A stretch of 64,000 bases of DNA, from positions 1 to 64,000 of the forward strand of contig JBBIPA010000004.1 of the NCBI GenBank assembly GCA_037443085.1, written 5' to 3'. The DNA comes from JBBIPA01 sp037443085 (GTDB lineage: Bacteria; Chloroflexota; Dehalococcoidia; GIF9; UBA5629). Below the pieces are notes generated by a model that was not told where the DNA came from, did not search any database, and worked only from the letters and a program-made list of their open reading frames with translations. Of the stretch, positions 22,722-31,337 are shown in pieces. The position numbers and the translations under genes were made by a program. Positions within the stretch are counted from its first letter, which is position 1. Every line of letters begins with the position of its first letter.

Positions 22722-24329
22722 TTAAATCTGTATCGTGCCGCCCCTTTCGGGGAAAAGGACATCAATAGTATTGTTGCTCAGCGACTTTACCCGGTTATAA
22801 AACTCGGGCTGCTCGCTGTGCACCGGTATCAGCAGCTCCGGCTTTATCTGAAGGGCAATCCGCAGCAAATCGGGGCCGCAGGCATGCCCCGAGGCATGCA
22901 GCCCCCGCTGCTCCTCCGGTATCTCCCATTCTTCGCCATTTTCCACCGGCAAGCCAAAGCCTTTCATCCGGAAATGCTTCAGCCACTCATGCAGCCGTCG
23001 AAAGTCGATCTCCTGCTCCTCATCATGCGGCTCGCTGGAGCTGAAAACATAGAGGCTGCCCGGCCCGGGGCTGATGCTGGGCAGCTCATTTAAGTCCCAG
23101 AAGCTGAAGCACAGGATAAACTGGTCCTGAGCATCACGAACGTCCTTCGCCAGCACCACCTTGCTTTCATAGTCGCCATAGATATTCCGCAGCCACTGGT
23201 TAGGCGCCCTGTTGGACGTGGTCTCCTGGTAAATGGCAAGGTTATCTTCCCGGGCAATATCGGGTGTTGCCGGCTCCAGCAGCCGCATGGTCTTCAGCAA
23301 ATAGGCATCTTTGGGCAGTATCGCCAGCTTCCGGCCGGTCTCCCGGGCAATCTGTAAAAAGGTGAGCAGGCGGTCGACATCCCGGGGAGAGAAGTCGGCA
23401 ATCACCAGTCCCTTCGCCCCTTTAATCGCCTTCAGCCCGTTCTGATACACCTCCGCTTCAGCCACATTGGTCTCGCGGCGCACATTGGTGCCTTCCAAAA
23501 TCAGCACCCTGGGTTTCAGCTTGCCCGCCTCTTCCATGAACTTTTTGGTGAGGTGGCCGCGTTTGCCGTGCAACCGCAAATCCCCGCTATAAATCACCCA
23601 GCCGGAGCTGGTTTCCATGCCCCAGGCACAGGCGCCAGGGATGGAATGGTCCACGGGGAAACACTCCAGTTTGAAGCTGTTGCCGTGATGGTCCTTGATG
23701 GGACAGGAAACTGGCTCTTTCTGCTTGGACGTCTTCTCCCAGAAGCCGAAGTTCCAGAACCGGTATGCCTCCAGGCTCAGCGCCGAGGGATTCATATCAC
23801 CCAGGCAAAACTGCCGCCGCCGGGTATCGCCGGAAAGGAAGGCTTCCTGTTTCAAACCGGCAGGACAGCCCCGCTCGGCAGCTCTAAAATAGCATACCTG
23901 CTGGTCGAAGTCGGCCTTGCCCGAATCCTGTATCGCTTTGGCGATAAATGCCGCCACCGAAGTGGAGTAGACCGGTATCTCCTCTTTCAAAAAGGCAATA
24001 TGCCCGGAATGGTCGAGGTGAGCATGTGACAGCAGCACGCCGTCAACATGGTCTATCTTTCTATACGCCTCAGCTTGCTTGAGCCTCTGCCATAAGTCTG
24101 CCGGCTCGATATCGGGGCGGTAAATCCCCTGCAGCGGCGGCAGCAAGCCCATGACCAGGGGGTCGAGCAAACCGGCTCCACCGCGGGGCTTGAGATACTC
24201 CTCATAGAACAGCTTATGCCTTTTATAGGGGAAGCCGAAGTCTAGCAACAGCCTCCGCTCCCCGTCCTCCAGAAGTATCTTGTTGCCCCCTATTTCGTTG
24301 ATGCCACCATAGAAGCCCAGACTGACCAT
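22722..24329 (-). CDS. RNase J-like MBL-fold/beta-CASP metallohydrolase
   Basis: A 535-residue metallo-beta-lactamase-fold protein. Motif 2 SHAHLDHSGH lies at about 97-106, the motif-3 histidine in FPVDHSIPGA at about 230, the motif-4 aspartate in YSGDLRLHG at about 250, and a terminal IPVHSEQPEFY resembles the C-terminal histidine motif of RNase J (where it reads PVHGE). The middle matches a beta-CASP insertion. It is likely a zinc-dependent ribonuclease or a related nucleic-acid hydrolase. There is a large insert (about 130-220) not typical of standard RNase J. It is convergent with rubrerythrin and monocistronic. Confidence 0.75.
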   Translation of the reverse strand: MVSLGFYGGINEIGGNKILLEDGERRLLLDFGFPYKRHKLFYEEYLKPRGGAGLLDPLVMGLLPPLQGIYRPDIEPADLWQRLKQAEAYRKIDHVDGVLLSHAHLDHSGHIAFLKEEIPVYSTSVAAFIAKAIQDSGKADFDQQVCYFRAAERGCPAGLKQEAFLSGDTRRRQFCLGDMNPSALSLEAYRFWNFGFWEKTSKQKEPVSCPIKDHHGNSFKLECFPVDHSIPGACAWGMETSSGWVIYSGDLRLHGKRGHLTKKFMEEAGKLKPRVLILEGTNVRRETNVAEAEVYQNGLKAIKGAKGLVIADFSPRDVDRLLTFLQIARETGRKLAILPKDAYLLKTMRLLEPATPDIAREDNLAIYQETTSNRAPNQWLRNIYGDYESKVVLAKDVRDAQDQFILCFSFWDLNELPSISPGPGSLYVFSSSEPHDEEQEIDFRRLHEWLKHFRMKGFGLPVENGEEWEIPEEQRGLHASGHACGPDLLRIALQIKPELLIPVHSEQPEFYNRVKSLSNNTIDVLFPERGGTIQI

Positions 24330-24650
24330 ATATTTCCTCTTCTAATTCAATGTATAGTCTAGATATTTTACCATTTCCCCGGGACAACTATCTGTCACTT
24401 ACCCGAACGACCGCTACTCACCAATTATGAATTAAAGAACAAGCTCAGAAATAGCAGTTCTACAGGTTTTGGCATTTCGAACTTGTTTTGGATTTAGAAT
24501 TTGGGATTTGGTGTTTTTCAATTTGACGGTGCTGTTCGGCTGGGTCAGCACCGCCACCGCCTTCATCGCTATGCTGCTATGCCGTCCGCCTAAGCCGAGG
24601 CAGCACTTTCTCTACAGGTTTTAGATTAAAGTAACCGGGCAGGAAGAGGC
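24330..24650. other. Intergenic region with AT-rich repeat and REP-like sequence
   Basis: No coding frame is convincing. From about 24459 to 24530 it holds a run built on ATTTNGNATTT units (for example TTTGGATTTAGAATTTGGGATTTGG), similar to the run at 34627-34703. Near 24582-24604 a GTCCGCCTAAGCCGAGGC segment resembles the GC-rich palindromes found at 34488 and 45695. This suggests degenerate dispersed repeats. Confidence 0.45.
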
Positions 24651-24680
24651 TTGACAAACTTGAATATACTGAGGTATCCT
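24651..24680 (+). promoter_or_regulatory. Promoter of the HigBA toxin-antitoxin operon
   Basis: TTGACA at 24651-24656 is followed after an 18-base spacer by TATCCT at 24675-24680 (four of six consensus bases). The -10 overlaps the palindromic operator, and the toxin GTG lies only about 20 bases downstream of it. Confidence 0.6.
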
Positions 24681-24700
24681 TACACCTATAGGGTGTAAGG
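24678..24700 (+). promoter_or_regulatory. Palindromic operator of the HigBA operon
   Basis: A perfect inverted repeat, CCTTACACC and GGTGTAAGG with a 5-base spacer (TATAG), lies between the -35 and the toxin start and abuts the GTG. It covers the -10 and start-site region, as expected for autorepression by the XRE antitoxin or the complex. Confidence 0.75.
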
Positions 24701-24997
24701 GTGGAAATAGACTTCTCGTCGAATCGCCTGGCCTACGCAAGTGTGAATATCTCAGAGGCTAGCCGACTTTTCGGTGTTCCAATCGGTCGGAAATATATCC
24801 AACGGCTGGCAGTTCTGAGGGCTACAGACAAATTCACTCAACTTCATGGGCATCGGGCGTTACGGTTGCACTCCTTGAAAGGAAAGCGTGCCGGACAGTA
24901 TTCGATAACTCTAACTGGAAACTATCGGCTTATTATTGAAAAAGTTCAAGAGGACAAAGTGCGCATTATAGATGTGGAGGATTATCATGGTGACTAA
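24701..24997 (+). CDS. higB: RelE/HigB-family toxin (type II toxin-antitoxin)
   Basis: A 98-residue protein starting at GTG 24701. The C-terminal half, LHSLKGKRAGQYSITLTGNYRLIIE followed by VRIIDVEDYHGD, matches HigB/RelE-type ribosome-dependent mRNA interferases; the L-T-G-N-Y-R-L block and closing D-Y-H are typical. Toxin-before-antitoxin order is the HigBA arrangement. The start has no strong separate ribosome-binding site, only the AAGG of the palindrome. The antitoxin start overlaps the last 11 bases. Nearly all of this is clear; activity cannot be judged. Confidence 0.88.
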   Translation: MEIDFSSNRLAYASVNISEASRLFGVPIGRKYIQRLAVLRATDKFTQLHGHRALRLHSLKGKRAGQYSITLTGNYRLIIEKVQEDKVRIIDVEDYHGD

Positions 24998-25274
24998 GAC
25001 AGATGCTTACCCTGATATTGCTATCCCGCCTGGTGAATACCTCGCGGAGGAAATCGAGGCTCGAGGCATTTCTCAAAAGGAACTGGCCAAGCGCATGGGG
25101 CGACCACTGAACGCGATTAATGAGATCATTAATGGAAAGAAGTCCATCACAGCCGCAACTGCCTTACAACTCGAGGAAGTAATGCCGGAAATCCCGGCAC
25201 GGTTCTGGCTAAACCTGGAGACTGACTTTCAGTTGACCAGAGCATTGATCGATAAACACATGAAGGTCGCGTAG
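24987..25274 (+). CDS. higA: HigA-family antitoxin, XRE-type DNA-binding protein
   Basis: The start is placed at ATG 24987, with GGAGG about seven bases upstream, overlapping the toxin stop; the longer frame begins inside the toxin. The 95-residue protein contains IPPGEYLAEEIEARGISQKELAKRMGRPLNAINEIINGKKSITAATALQLEEV: the helix-turn-helix typical of HigA. The C-terminus (FWLNLETDFQLTRA) is the family's conserved end. It should neutralise HigB and bind the palindrome at 24678. Confidence 0.9.
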   Translation: MVTKTDAYPDIAIPPGEYLAEEIEARGISQKELAKRMGRPLNAINEIINGKKSITAATALQLEEVMPEIPARFWLNLETDFQLTRALIDKHMKVA

Positions 25275-25290
25275 CTATCACACCCCACAC

Positions 25291-25773
25291 TTACGGCAAA
25301 TACGTTATCTGCGCCGACGGCTTCTTGAGCAGTTCGAACTTTACGCCGGCTTCTTTGAACAGGTCAGTAAAAGAGTTGTCGGCATAGCGACTGAAGGTGA
25401 CGAACCGCTTGATCCTGGCATTGACCAGCATTTTGGCGCAGAGGATGCAGGGGGAATGAGTGGCATAGATAGTGGCGCCTTCCAGGCTGATGCCATGCAG
25501 CGCCGCCTGGATGATGACGTTTTGCTCAGCATGAATAGAACGACAGATTTCATGCCGAGTCCCCGACTCGATATTCATCTCATCCCTGAGGCAGCCCAGC
25601 TCCAGGCAGTCTTTCAGCCCGGCAGCAGCGCCGTTGTAACCGGTGGATAGTATATGCTTGTCCCGCACCGCCACCGCCCCCACATGATGCCTGAGGCAGG
25701 TGGAGCGCTCCGCCACCACCGAGGCTACCTTGAGGAAATATTCATCCAGGGTCGGCCTTGATGCTTTTTTCAT
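25291..25773 (-). CDS. dCMP deaminase (ComEB-type cytidine/deoxycytidylate deaminase)
   Basis: Zinc-dependent deaminase producing dUMP from dCMP, the precursor for thymidylate. In the 160-residue protein the H-A-E motif is at 81-83 (SIHAEQN), and the P-C-x2-C motif is at 108-112 (SPCILCAKML). Additional cysteines and histidines (C26, H29/H30, C56, C61) resemble the second metal site of ComEB proteins. Its start overlaps the upstream kinase by four bases. Thymidylate synthase lies 5 kb away. Product name follows the family; the exact nucleotide substrate is inferred. Confidence 0.88.
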   Translation of the reverse strand: MKKASRPTLDEYFLKVASVVAERSTCLRHHVGAVAVRDKHILSTGYNGAAAGLKDCLELGCLRDEMNIESGTRHEICRSIHAEQNVIIQAALHGISLEGATIYATHSPCILCAKMLVNARIKRFVTFSRYADNSFTDLFKEAGVKFELLKKPSAQITYLP

Positions 25774-26312
25774 TTCAGTGCCGCCAGCACCCGTCTGGTT
25801 TCTTTTTCTAACTGCTCCATCGAGGACTCGTTTATTATGGTGAAATCAGCCATGGCGATGGGACCGCCCTTATTGCTGTTCTCAATTTCAGCCTTATCCC
25901 GGCTGGCCGCCTGCCCCACGGTCAGCGGGCGCACCGCCCTGCCGCCCAGCCGCTTATACCGGGTCGATGGCGACGACCATACTGCAACCATGCTTAAGGT
26001 ATCGCCATAACGCTCTTTAAGCAGCGTATACTCTTCCCAGGAGTACAGTCCATCAACTACCACATTGGATGATTTTAGCTGGGCATCGATACGAGGCAGG
26101 TTCAGCATGGCATACGCCGCCATGCCATGCTCTTTGCGCAACTGCTCCCTGACCTGGCGCTCATTCTCCTCGTTCAGCTCCAGCCCCCGCTTCCTCACCT
26201 CCTCGTCGGTGACATCACCAAACCGCACCCGCTTATAACCGGCTCGCTCAAATACCCTGGCCACTGCCGACTTGCCGGCGCCGGCCATGCCCACAATGGA
26301 TACTACTCTCAT
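25770..26312 (-). CDS. P-loop nucleotide kinase-like protein, UPF0200/dephospho-CoA-kinase-like
   Basis: A 180-residue protein with the Walker A motif GMAGAGKS at residues 8-15, a DGLYSWEEY segment near 90 in the position of the acceptor-site loop, and an arginine-rich lid (YKRLGGRAVRP) near 123-133. It resembles archaeal UPF0200 proteins, which are relatives of dephospho-CoA kinase and adenylate kinase. Substrate is unknown. Coupled by overlap to the dCMP deaminase gene, hinting at nucleotide metabolism. Confidence 0.7.
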   Translation of the reverse strand: MRVVSIVGMAGAGKSAVARVFERAGYKRVRFGDVTDEEVRKRGLELNEENERQVREQLRKEHGMAAYAMLNLPRIDAQLKSSNVVVDGLYSWEEYTLLKERYGDTLSMVAVWSSPSTRYKRLGGRAVRPLTVGQAASRDKAEIENSNKGGPIAMADFTIINESSMEQLEKETRRVLAALK

Positions 26313-26503
26313 CGCTCGTCTCTGAAATTAACAGGAATTATAGGGGAAATAATGGTGCAGGTAAAGGGTACTGGCTGTGCTTTCACCAAATGCACCACAA
26401 ATAGAGTAAGTCCACCAAAGCACCGCCAGATTTTAGCCCGAAACTTAAAAGTAGCGTATAATAGCATGCAGTATAGCAAAATACCGTCTGGATACTGCCT
26501 CAA

Positions 26504-27769
26504 GTGGAAACGACTCACTCGAATAGAATTGCTATCATCGGCAATGGCTGTGCTGCTGCGGAATGTATAACAGCCCTTCGGGAAAGCGGTTACAGTGGAG
26601 AAATCCATATATTCACCGATAGCAAGTGGCCCGTGTACAATCCCATGCTGACCACGTACTATATCGCCGACAAAATAAGCTTTGACCGTCTCTTTCCTTA
26701 CGGCAAAGGCGATGAGTTTTACCAGGAATACAAAGTAGACGTCCACCCTGCCTCACCGGTGGTGGCGCTGGAAGCGGGAAAAAGGGTGGTAGCTAATCAG
26801 GCTGGCTTGGAACTCAAATATGAGCAGTGTCTCATCGCCTCGGGAGCTTCCCCGTTCTTACCGCCATTGGAAACCAGGGACTGTAACAGTATTTATCTCA
26901 TCAGGACGGTGGAAGATGCTATCAGGCTCAAACAGGCCCTGGATAAGAAACCCCACAAAGCGCTGGTAATCGGCGCTTCCATGATCGGCATAAAACTGGT
27001 GGAGCTATTCCATCATGCTGGAATGAAAGTATGCCTTGCCGATATAGCCGACCGTATCTTTCCGCTGATGGCGCACCCGGAAAGCTCCCGCATCATACAG
27101 CACCGCTTGAGCCAAGCAGGTGTAAAATTTAGATTTGGCGTAGAATTAAAACGAGTCGAGAATCGCCCTAAAGGCATAAGGGCTTATTTTGGCGATAGCA
27201 GCAGACATGAAGACGCTGACCTGCTGGTTATCTGCATTGGCGTTCGGCCGAATACCGGTTTTATTGACCGGAAGCAGGTCGAGGTTAAACAGGGAGTACT
27301 GGTTGACGAACAGATGAGAACCAATGTGCCGGGCCTTTATGCTGCCGGAGACGTGTCTCAGGGCAACAATCTGCTCACCGGAGCTCCACAAATCATAGGT
27401 TTATGGTCCAATGCCCGCTACCAGGGAAGAACCGCAGGAAGAAACATGGCTGGTATGCGGGAGACATTCCCGGGAAATATCCCCCACAACGTAGCCCATT
27501 TTATGGGAATGGACTTCGTGGGGATTGGAGATATCTGCGAATATGATAGAATGGAGCAGAAATCTGATGGACAGCGGTTCATGCAGCTATTCTGGAGAAA
27601 AGGTCTGCTTACCGGAGCCAACTTTGTGGATACCTGCACCGAAGCCGGCGTTATCAAACAGGCGCTGGTCAAAGGACTGATGCAAAACAAAACTTTTTAT
27701 GGTAATTCATTACCAGCAGCTCAAAATCTGCTTATCAGAAAAATTTTAACGGAGGTAGAGCAAGCCTGA
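26504..27769 (+). CDS. FAD-dependent NAD(P)H oxidoreductase, pyridine nucleotide-disulphide family
   Basis: A 421-residue flavoprotein starting at GTG. The N-terminal FAD-binding motif is IAIIGNGCAAAECI (about 9-22), a second dinucleotide-binding motif is ALVIGASMIGIKLVE (about 149-163), and the FAD-closing motif YAAGDVSQG is near 280-288. It resembles NADH oxidase/NirB-type class III reductases without the C-terminal dimerisation cysteine chemistry. Its stop TGA overlaps the ATG of the molybdopterin oxidoreductase (ATGA type), so the two form an operon, where it probably passes electrons between NAD(P)H and the Fe-S partner. Cytoplasmic. Confidence 0.85.
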   Translation: METTHSNRIAIIGNGCAAAECITALRESGYSGEIHIFTDSKWPVYNPMLTTYYIADKISFDRLFPYGKGDEFYQEYKVDVHPASPVVALEAGKRVVANQAGLELKYEQCLIASGASPFLPPLETRDCNSIYLIRTVEDAIRLKQALDKKPHKALVIGASMIGIKLVELFHHAGMKVCLADIADRIFPLMAHPESSRIIQHRLSQAGVKFRFGVELKRVENRPKGIRAYFGDSSRHEDADLLVICIGVRPNTGFIDRKQVEVKQGVLVDEQMRTNVPGLYAAGDVSQGNNLLTGAPQIIGLWSNARYQGRTAGRNMAGMRETFPGNIPHNVAHFMGMDFVGIGDICEYDRMEQKSDGQRFMQLFWRKGLLTGANFVDTCTEAGVIKQALVKGLMQNKTFYGNSLPAAQNLLIRKILTEVEQA

Positions 27770-29913
27770 TGGATACTCAGAAGTTGATAAAAGGTAAAAT
27801 CCCTTCCCCGGAAACAGGAATTGAGATTCGCAAATCTATCTGCGCCATTTGCGATCCATCGGTAATGTGCGGAGTTGATTTATATGTGAAGGATGACAGA
27901 ATCATCAAGGTTGAGGGCAGCGAGAAACATCCATCCAATGCGGGCACTCTGTGTGCTAAGGGAGCCGCTTTACGACAGTACGTTTACCATGAAAACCGCA
28001 TCAAAACACCTTTGAAAAGAGTGGGCTCGCGGGGTTCCGGTAAGTTCCAGCCAATTTCCTGGGATGAGGCGCTGAATACCATTGTCACCAAGTTTAATGC
28101 TATCAAAAAAGAAAATGGCCCTGAGTCGGTCGTCTTTTTTGCGGGTTATACCAAATACTTCCGACCCTATCTTAAACGCCTGGCTCATTCCTTTGGCTCG
28201 CCCAACTATCTGACAGAATCCAGCACCTGCTATCAAGCCATGGTTATGGCTCAGAAACTGGTCTTTGGTGTTCCCGGTGGACCTGACCTGATGAACACCA
28301 GATGCCTGCTTATCTGGAGCACCAATTCTTTCTATACCAATCATAGTAATGCCAGGGCTATCTTAAAAGCCAGGGAAAGGGGAATGAAGCTAATCGCGGT
28401 AGACCCCCGCAAAACGCCAACGACGGCCATTGCTGATATGCACCTGCAATTGAGGCCAGGCACCGATGGGGCACTGGCTTTAGCTATGGCACATGTCATC
28501 ATCAACGAGCAGCTCTATGATAAGGACTTCATAGCCCGTTACACCTACGGGTTTGATGAATACCGGGAACATGTGCAGCCGTTCACACCCGAGAAAGGCG
28601 AAGAGTTAACGGGCGTTCCGGCCGACCAGATCAGAGCTGCGGCACGCATGTATGCTGCCGCCAAACCGGCAGCCATCATGCCCGGCGCTTCGTCAGTGGT
28701 ACACCATACCAACGGCGTACAGAACTACCGTGCCGTTTTCTCCCTGGTCGGTCTGACGGGCAACTACGATATTAGCGGCGGCAACATGGTGGTGCCCACA
28801 AGCTTCATCCACACCCCGGGACGAATCCCTACCAGGGAACACGAGTTTACCCAGAGCAAACCCTGGGGCGATATGGCCACCAGGATCGGTGCCGACAGAT
28901 TTCCGGTGTGGGTGGAGATAAACGACGAGGAGGGTCAGTCCATGCACCTGCCCGCCCAGATCCGCTCCGGGAAGCCGTATCCAGTAAGAGGACTCATCGG
29001 TTTTGGTCTCAATTACCGCATGTGGCCGGACTCTAACGGATTCCTGAATAGCCTGGAAAAACTGGACCTCTTCGTTAATGTGGACCTGTTCCTGACCGAC
29101 ACCTGCAAATACGCCGACATCGTGCTGCCCGCCTGCTCCTCGGTAGAGCGCAGCGAGCTGCGCTGTTATGGCATGGGATATATCATTTTCACTCAGCCTG
29201 CCATTGCGCCCCTGTACGAGTCCCGCTCTGACGTTGATATTATCTACGAACTGGCGGTCAGGCTGGGACTGGATGACCCCCTGTTTAAGGCTGGTTATGA
29301 AGCCAGTATCGACTTCGTCCTCGAGCCCAGCGGGATTACTATATCGGAGCTAAAGAAGCATCCGGGGGGAATGTTTGCCCCCAACCCCATAAAGCCGCAA
29401 GAGAAAAAATACAGCAGTGCCGGTTTTAAAACTCCGTCAGGTAAGCTGGAGTTCAAATCCAAAGTGCTGGAGAAATATAACGGTAAGCTGGGTTTCGAAT
29501 CCCTGCCCACTTACCACCCCCCCAGGCACAGCAGGGAAGCGTCCCCTGACCTCGCCCGGGAATACCCGTTTATCCTAAATGCGGGCTCACGATTGCCCAT
29601 GTTTGTCCATACGCGCACATTCCGCCTGACCTGGACCAGCAGCCTGCGCCCCAATCACCCCTCAGTGGACATCAATCCAAGCGATGCTGCCAGATTGGGC
29701 ATCAAGCGGGATGACCCGGTGCGCCTGGTCACACCCAGAGGCGCTATCACTATGAGAGCCAATCCCACCGAGATGGTGCAGCCCGGAGTGGTCCATGCTT
29801 TCCATGGCCACCCGGAAGCCAATGTCAACCAGCTCTTCGATGGAGATTACCTGGACCCTCTTTCCGGTTTTCCCGGATTTAAATCAGCCCTGTGCAAAAT
29901 CGAAAAGGCTTAA
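27769..29913 (+). CDS. Molybdopterin oxidoreductase, DMSO reductase family, cytoplasmic
   Basis: A 714-residue catalytic subunit. The N-terminal [4Fe-4S] cysteines are C25, C28, C34 and C62 (ICAICDPSVMCG ... TLCAKG). The probable molybdenum ligand is C154 in SSTCYQ. The C-terminal molydopterin-dinucleotide-binding domain starts near 600 (NAGSRLPMFVHTRTFR). No twin-arginine signal is present, so the enzyme is cytoplasmic. Middle gene of a three-gene operon with the flavoprotein and a 4x[4Fe-4S] protein. The substrate is unknown; polysulphide, thiosulphate or formate-type chemistry cannot be distinguished. The extra two residues in the first cysteine spacing (C-x2-C-x5-C) are unusual. Confidence 0.85.
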   Translation: MDTQKLIKGKIPSPETGIEIRKSICAICDPSVMCGVDLYVKDDRIIKVEGSEKHPSNAGTLCAKGAALRQYVYHENRIKTPLKRVGSRGSGKFQPISWDEALNTIVTKFNAIKKENGPESVVFFAGYTKYFRPYLKRLAHSFGSPNYLTESSTCYQAMVMAQKLVFGVPGGPDLMNTRCLLIWSTNSFYTNHSNARAILKARERGMKLIAVDPRKTPTTAIADMHLQLRPGTDGALALAMAHVIINEQLYDKDFIARYTYGFDEYREHVQPFTPEKGEELTGVPADQIRAAARMYAAAKPAAIMPGASSVVHHTNGVQNYRAVFSLVGLTGNYDISGGNMVVPTSFIHTPGRIPTREHEFTQSKPWGDMATRIGADRFPVWVEINDEEGQSMHLPAQIRSGKPYPVRGLIGFGLNYRMWPDSNGFLNSLEKLDLFVNVDLFLTDTCKYADIVLPACSSVERSELRCYGMGYIIFTQPAIAPLYESRSDVDIIYELAVRLGLDDPLFKAGYEASIDFVLEPSGITISELKKHPGGMFAPNPIKPQEKKYSSAGFKTPSGKLEFKSKVLEKYNGKLGFESLPTYHPPRHSREASPDLAREYPFILNAGSRLPMFVHTRTFRLTWTSSLRPNHPSVDINPSDAARLGIKRDDPVRLVTPRGAITMRANPTEMVQPGVVHAFHGHPEANVNQLFDGDYLDPLSGFPGFKSALCKIEKA

Positions 29914-29932
29914 GCTAAGGAGGAACTCAGTG

Positions 29933-30454
29933 ATGGAAAAAACATTATACCTGGATATCGACCGCTGCGTAGGCTGCGGGGCCTGCGCCGTGGCCTGCAT
30001 GGACCAGAACGATATCTATCCAGAAAAAGGGCAGCTTGCCTTGAGAAATATTTACCAGGTGGAAGACGGCAAGTATCCCCATGCCAGCATTCACTATGTC
30101 GCCATAGCCTGCCTGCATTGCGAAGACAGTCCCTGCATCATCGCCTGTCCCACCGGCGCCATAACCAAAGACGAAAAAACGCAGGCGGTCATCGTCAACA
30201 GGGAGCTTTGTATCGGCTGCCACAGTTGTGCCCTGGCTTGCCCCTTCGGAGTGCCCCGCTACGACGCTGAAGATAAAATGCAGAAATGCCATCTATGCAC
30301 TGAGAGAGTGGAGTCCGGACTCCCGCCCGCCTGCGTGAAAGTATGCCCGTTCCAGGCACTCCTCTTTGAGCCGATCAATAAAATTCAAGAGGAAAAGCAA
30401 TTCAAGTATGTGGCCAGCACTGTGAGCATTGTCCACCCGTACAAGCCCAGTTGA
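29933..30454 (+). CDS. Four-[4Fe-4S] electron-transfer subunit (DmsB/PhsB/HycB-like)
   Basis: The start is ATG 29933 with AAGGAGGA upstream; a GTG lies one codon earlier. The 173-residue protein has sixteen cysteines in four clusters: 12/15/18/22, 60/63/68/72, 93/96/99/103 and 119/122/134/138, the layout of the Fe-S subunit of DMSO-reductase-family enzymes. It lacks a membrane segment. As third gene of the operon it should link the molybdenum subunit to the flavoprotein. Partner specificity is inferred from position. Confidence 0.9.
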   Translation: MEKTLYLDIDRCVGCGACAVACMDQNDIYPEKGQLALRNIYQVEDGKYPHASIHYVAIACLHCEDSPCIIACPTGAITKDEKTQAVIVNRELCIGCHSCALACPFGVPRYDAEDKMQKCHLCTERVESGLPPACVKVCPFQALLFEPINKIQEEKQFKYVASTVSIVHPYKPS

Positions 30455-30493
30455 TTGTACCGCACAATCACCACGAACCTGCGGAGGCAATCC

Positions 30494-31147
30494 ATGAATT
30501 TAACCGTTATCGAAGCCCATACCATCGGAGACGCCTGGTTCCAGTGCCTGCACAAAGCTTTATTTGAAGGCAGGACCTATCTGATACAGCAGGGCAGCTT
30601 CGAGGGCAAACACCGCCAGGAGATACCTCTGGTCGCCATCACCATCCGCAACCCCGGCATCCGACCGCTACGTCCCGATGTGCCGCCGGGCGTGCCCGCG
30701 CCGACCACCGACGAGGTGATTGAAGAGTACATGTCCTATTTGATGACCGCCGATAAGCAGCCGAACGAAGAGTACACCTACGGAGAGGACCTGGCATCAC
30801 AAATCGACGAGGTCATTCAGCGTTATAAGCAGGGTGGATATGACACCAACCAGATGTGCATGACCATCGGCAGCCGTAACAGCATTTATCTGAAAGACCC
30901 GCCCTGCCTGCGGATTGTCGACACCCGAATTCAGGAGGGCGCCCTGCACTTTATCATGTACTTCCGCAGCTGGGACTTATGGGGCGGCTTGCCCACCAAC
31001 CTGGGCGGCCTGCAGCTATTGAAGGAGCATATGGCCAAGGAGATCGGCGTGCAGGACGGCACCATGTCCGCCTTCAGCAAAGGACTGCACCTCTATGAAC
31101 ATTGCTGGGATTTGGCCAGGATGGTGCTTCGCTTGCCTCTGGAATAA
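30494..31147 (+). CDS. thyA: Archaeal-type thymidylate synthase (ThyA family)
   Basis: Converts dUMP to dTMP. The start is ATG 30494 after a GGAGG; the 217-residue length fits the methanogen-type ThyA, shorter than the ~264-residue bacterial form. The catalytic cysteine is C138 in DPPCLR, followed by the R158-S-x-D161 phosphate/dUMP motif and GLPTNLGGLQLL, equivalent to the folate-site GLPFNIA of standard ThyA. The gene lies 39 bases after the Fe-S subunit and may be co-transcribed, though the function is unrelated. With the dCMP deaminase it supplies dTMP. Confidence 0.85.
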   Translation: MNLTVIEAHTIGDAWFQCLHKALFEGRTYLIQQGSFEGKHRQEIPLVAITIRNPGIRPLRPDVPPGVPAPTTDEVIEEYMSYLMTADKQPNEEYTYGEDLASQIDEVIQRYKQGGYDTNQMCMTIGSRNSIYLKDPPCLRIVDTRIQEGALHFIMYFRSWDLWGGLPTNLGGLQLLKEHMAKEIGVQDGTMSAFSKGLHLYEHCWDLARMVLRLPLE

Positions 31148-31337
31148 GCAAACGGGCGCAGAGACTTATTTCGTAGCCTGCACTGCCGGCACCTTTAAGA
31201 ATAGCACCAATAGTAAACGTCCTATTGACAAAGCCAATCAGCAGGATTATAGTGTGTGGTATAAGGCTTCAACAACTCCCTTCACTTGTTTACATTCCAT
31301 ACGAGGAGAGGCCTGCTGAATAGGGGAGGGGTTAACC

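Noticed and set aside
29795..29932. N-terminal extension of the 4x[4Fe-4S] subunit
   Set aside because: It overlaps the molybdopterin oxidoreductase in another frame; ATG 29933 has an AAGGAGGA site and matches the family start.
30455..30493. N-terminal extension of thymidylate synthase
   Set aside because: The 13 residues are not ThyA-like and the ATG at 30494 has a GGAGG upstream.
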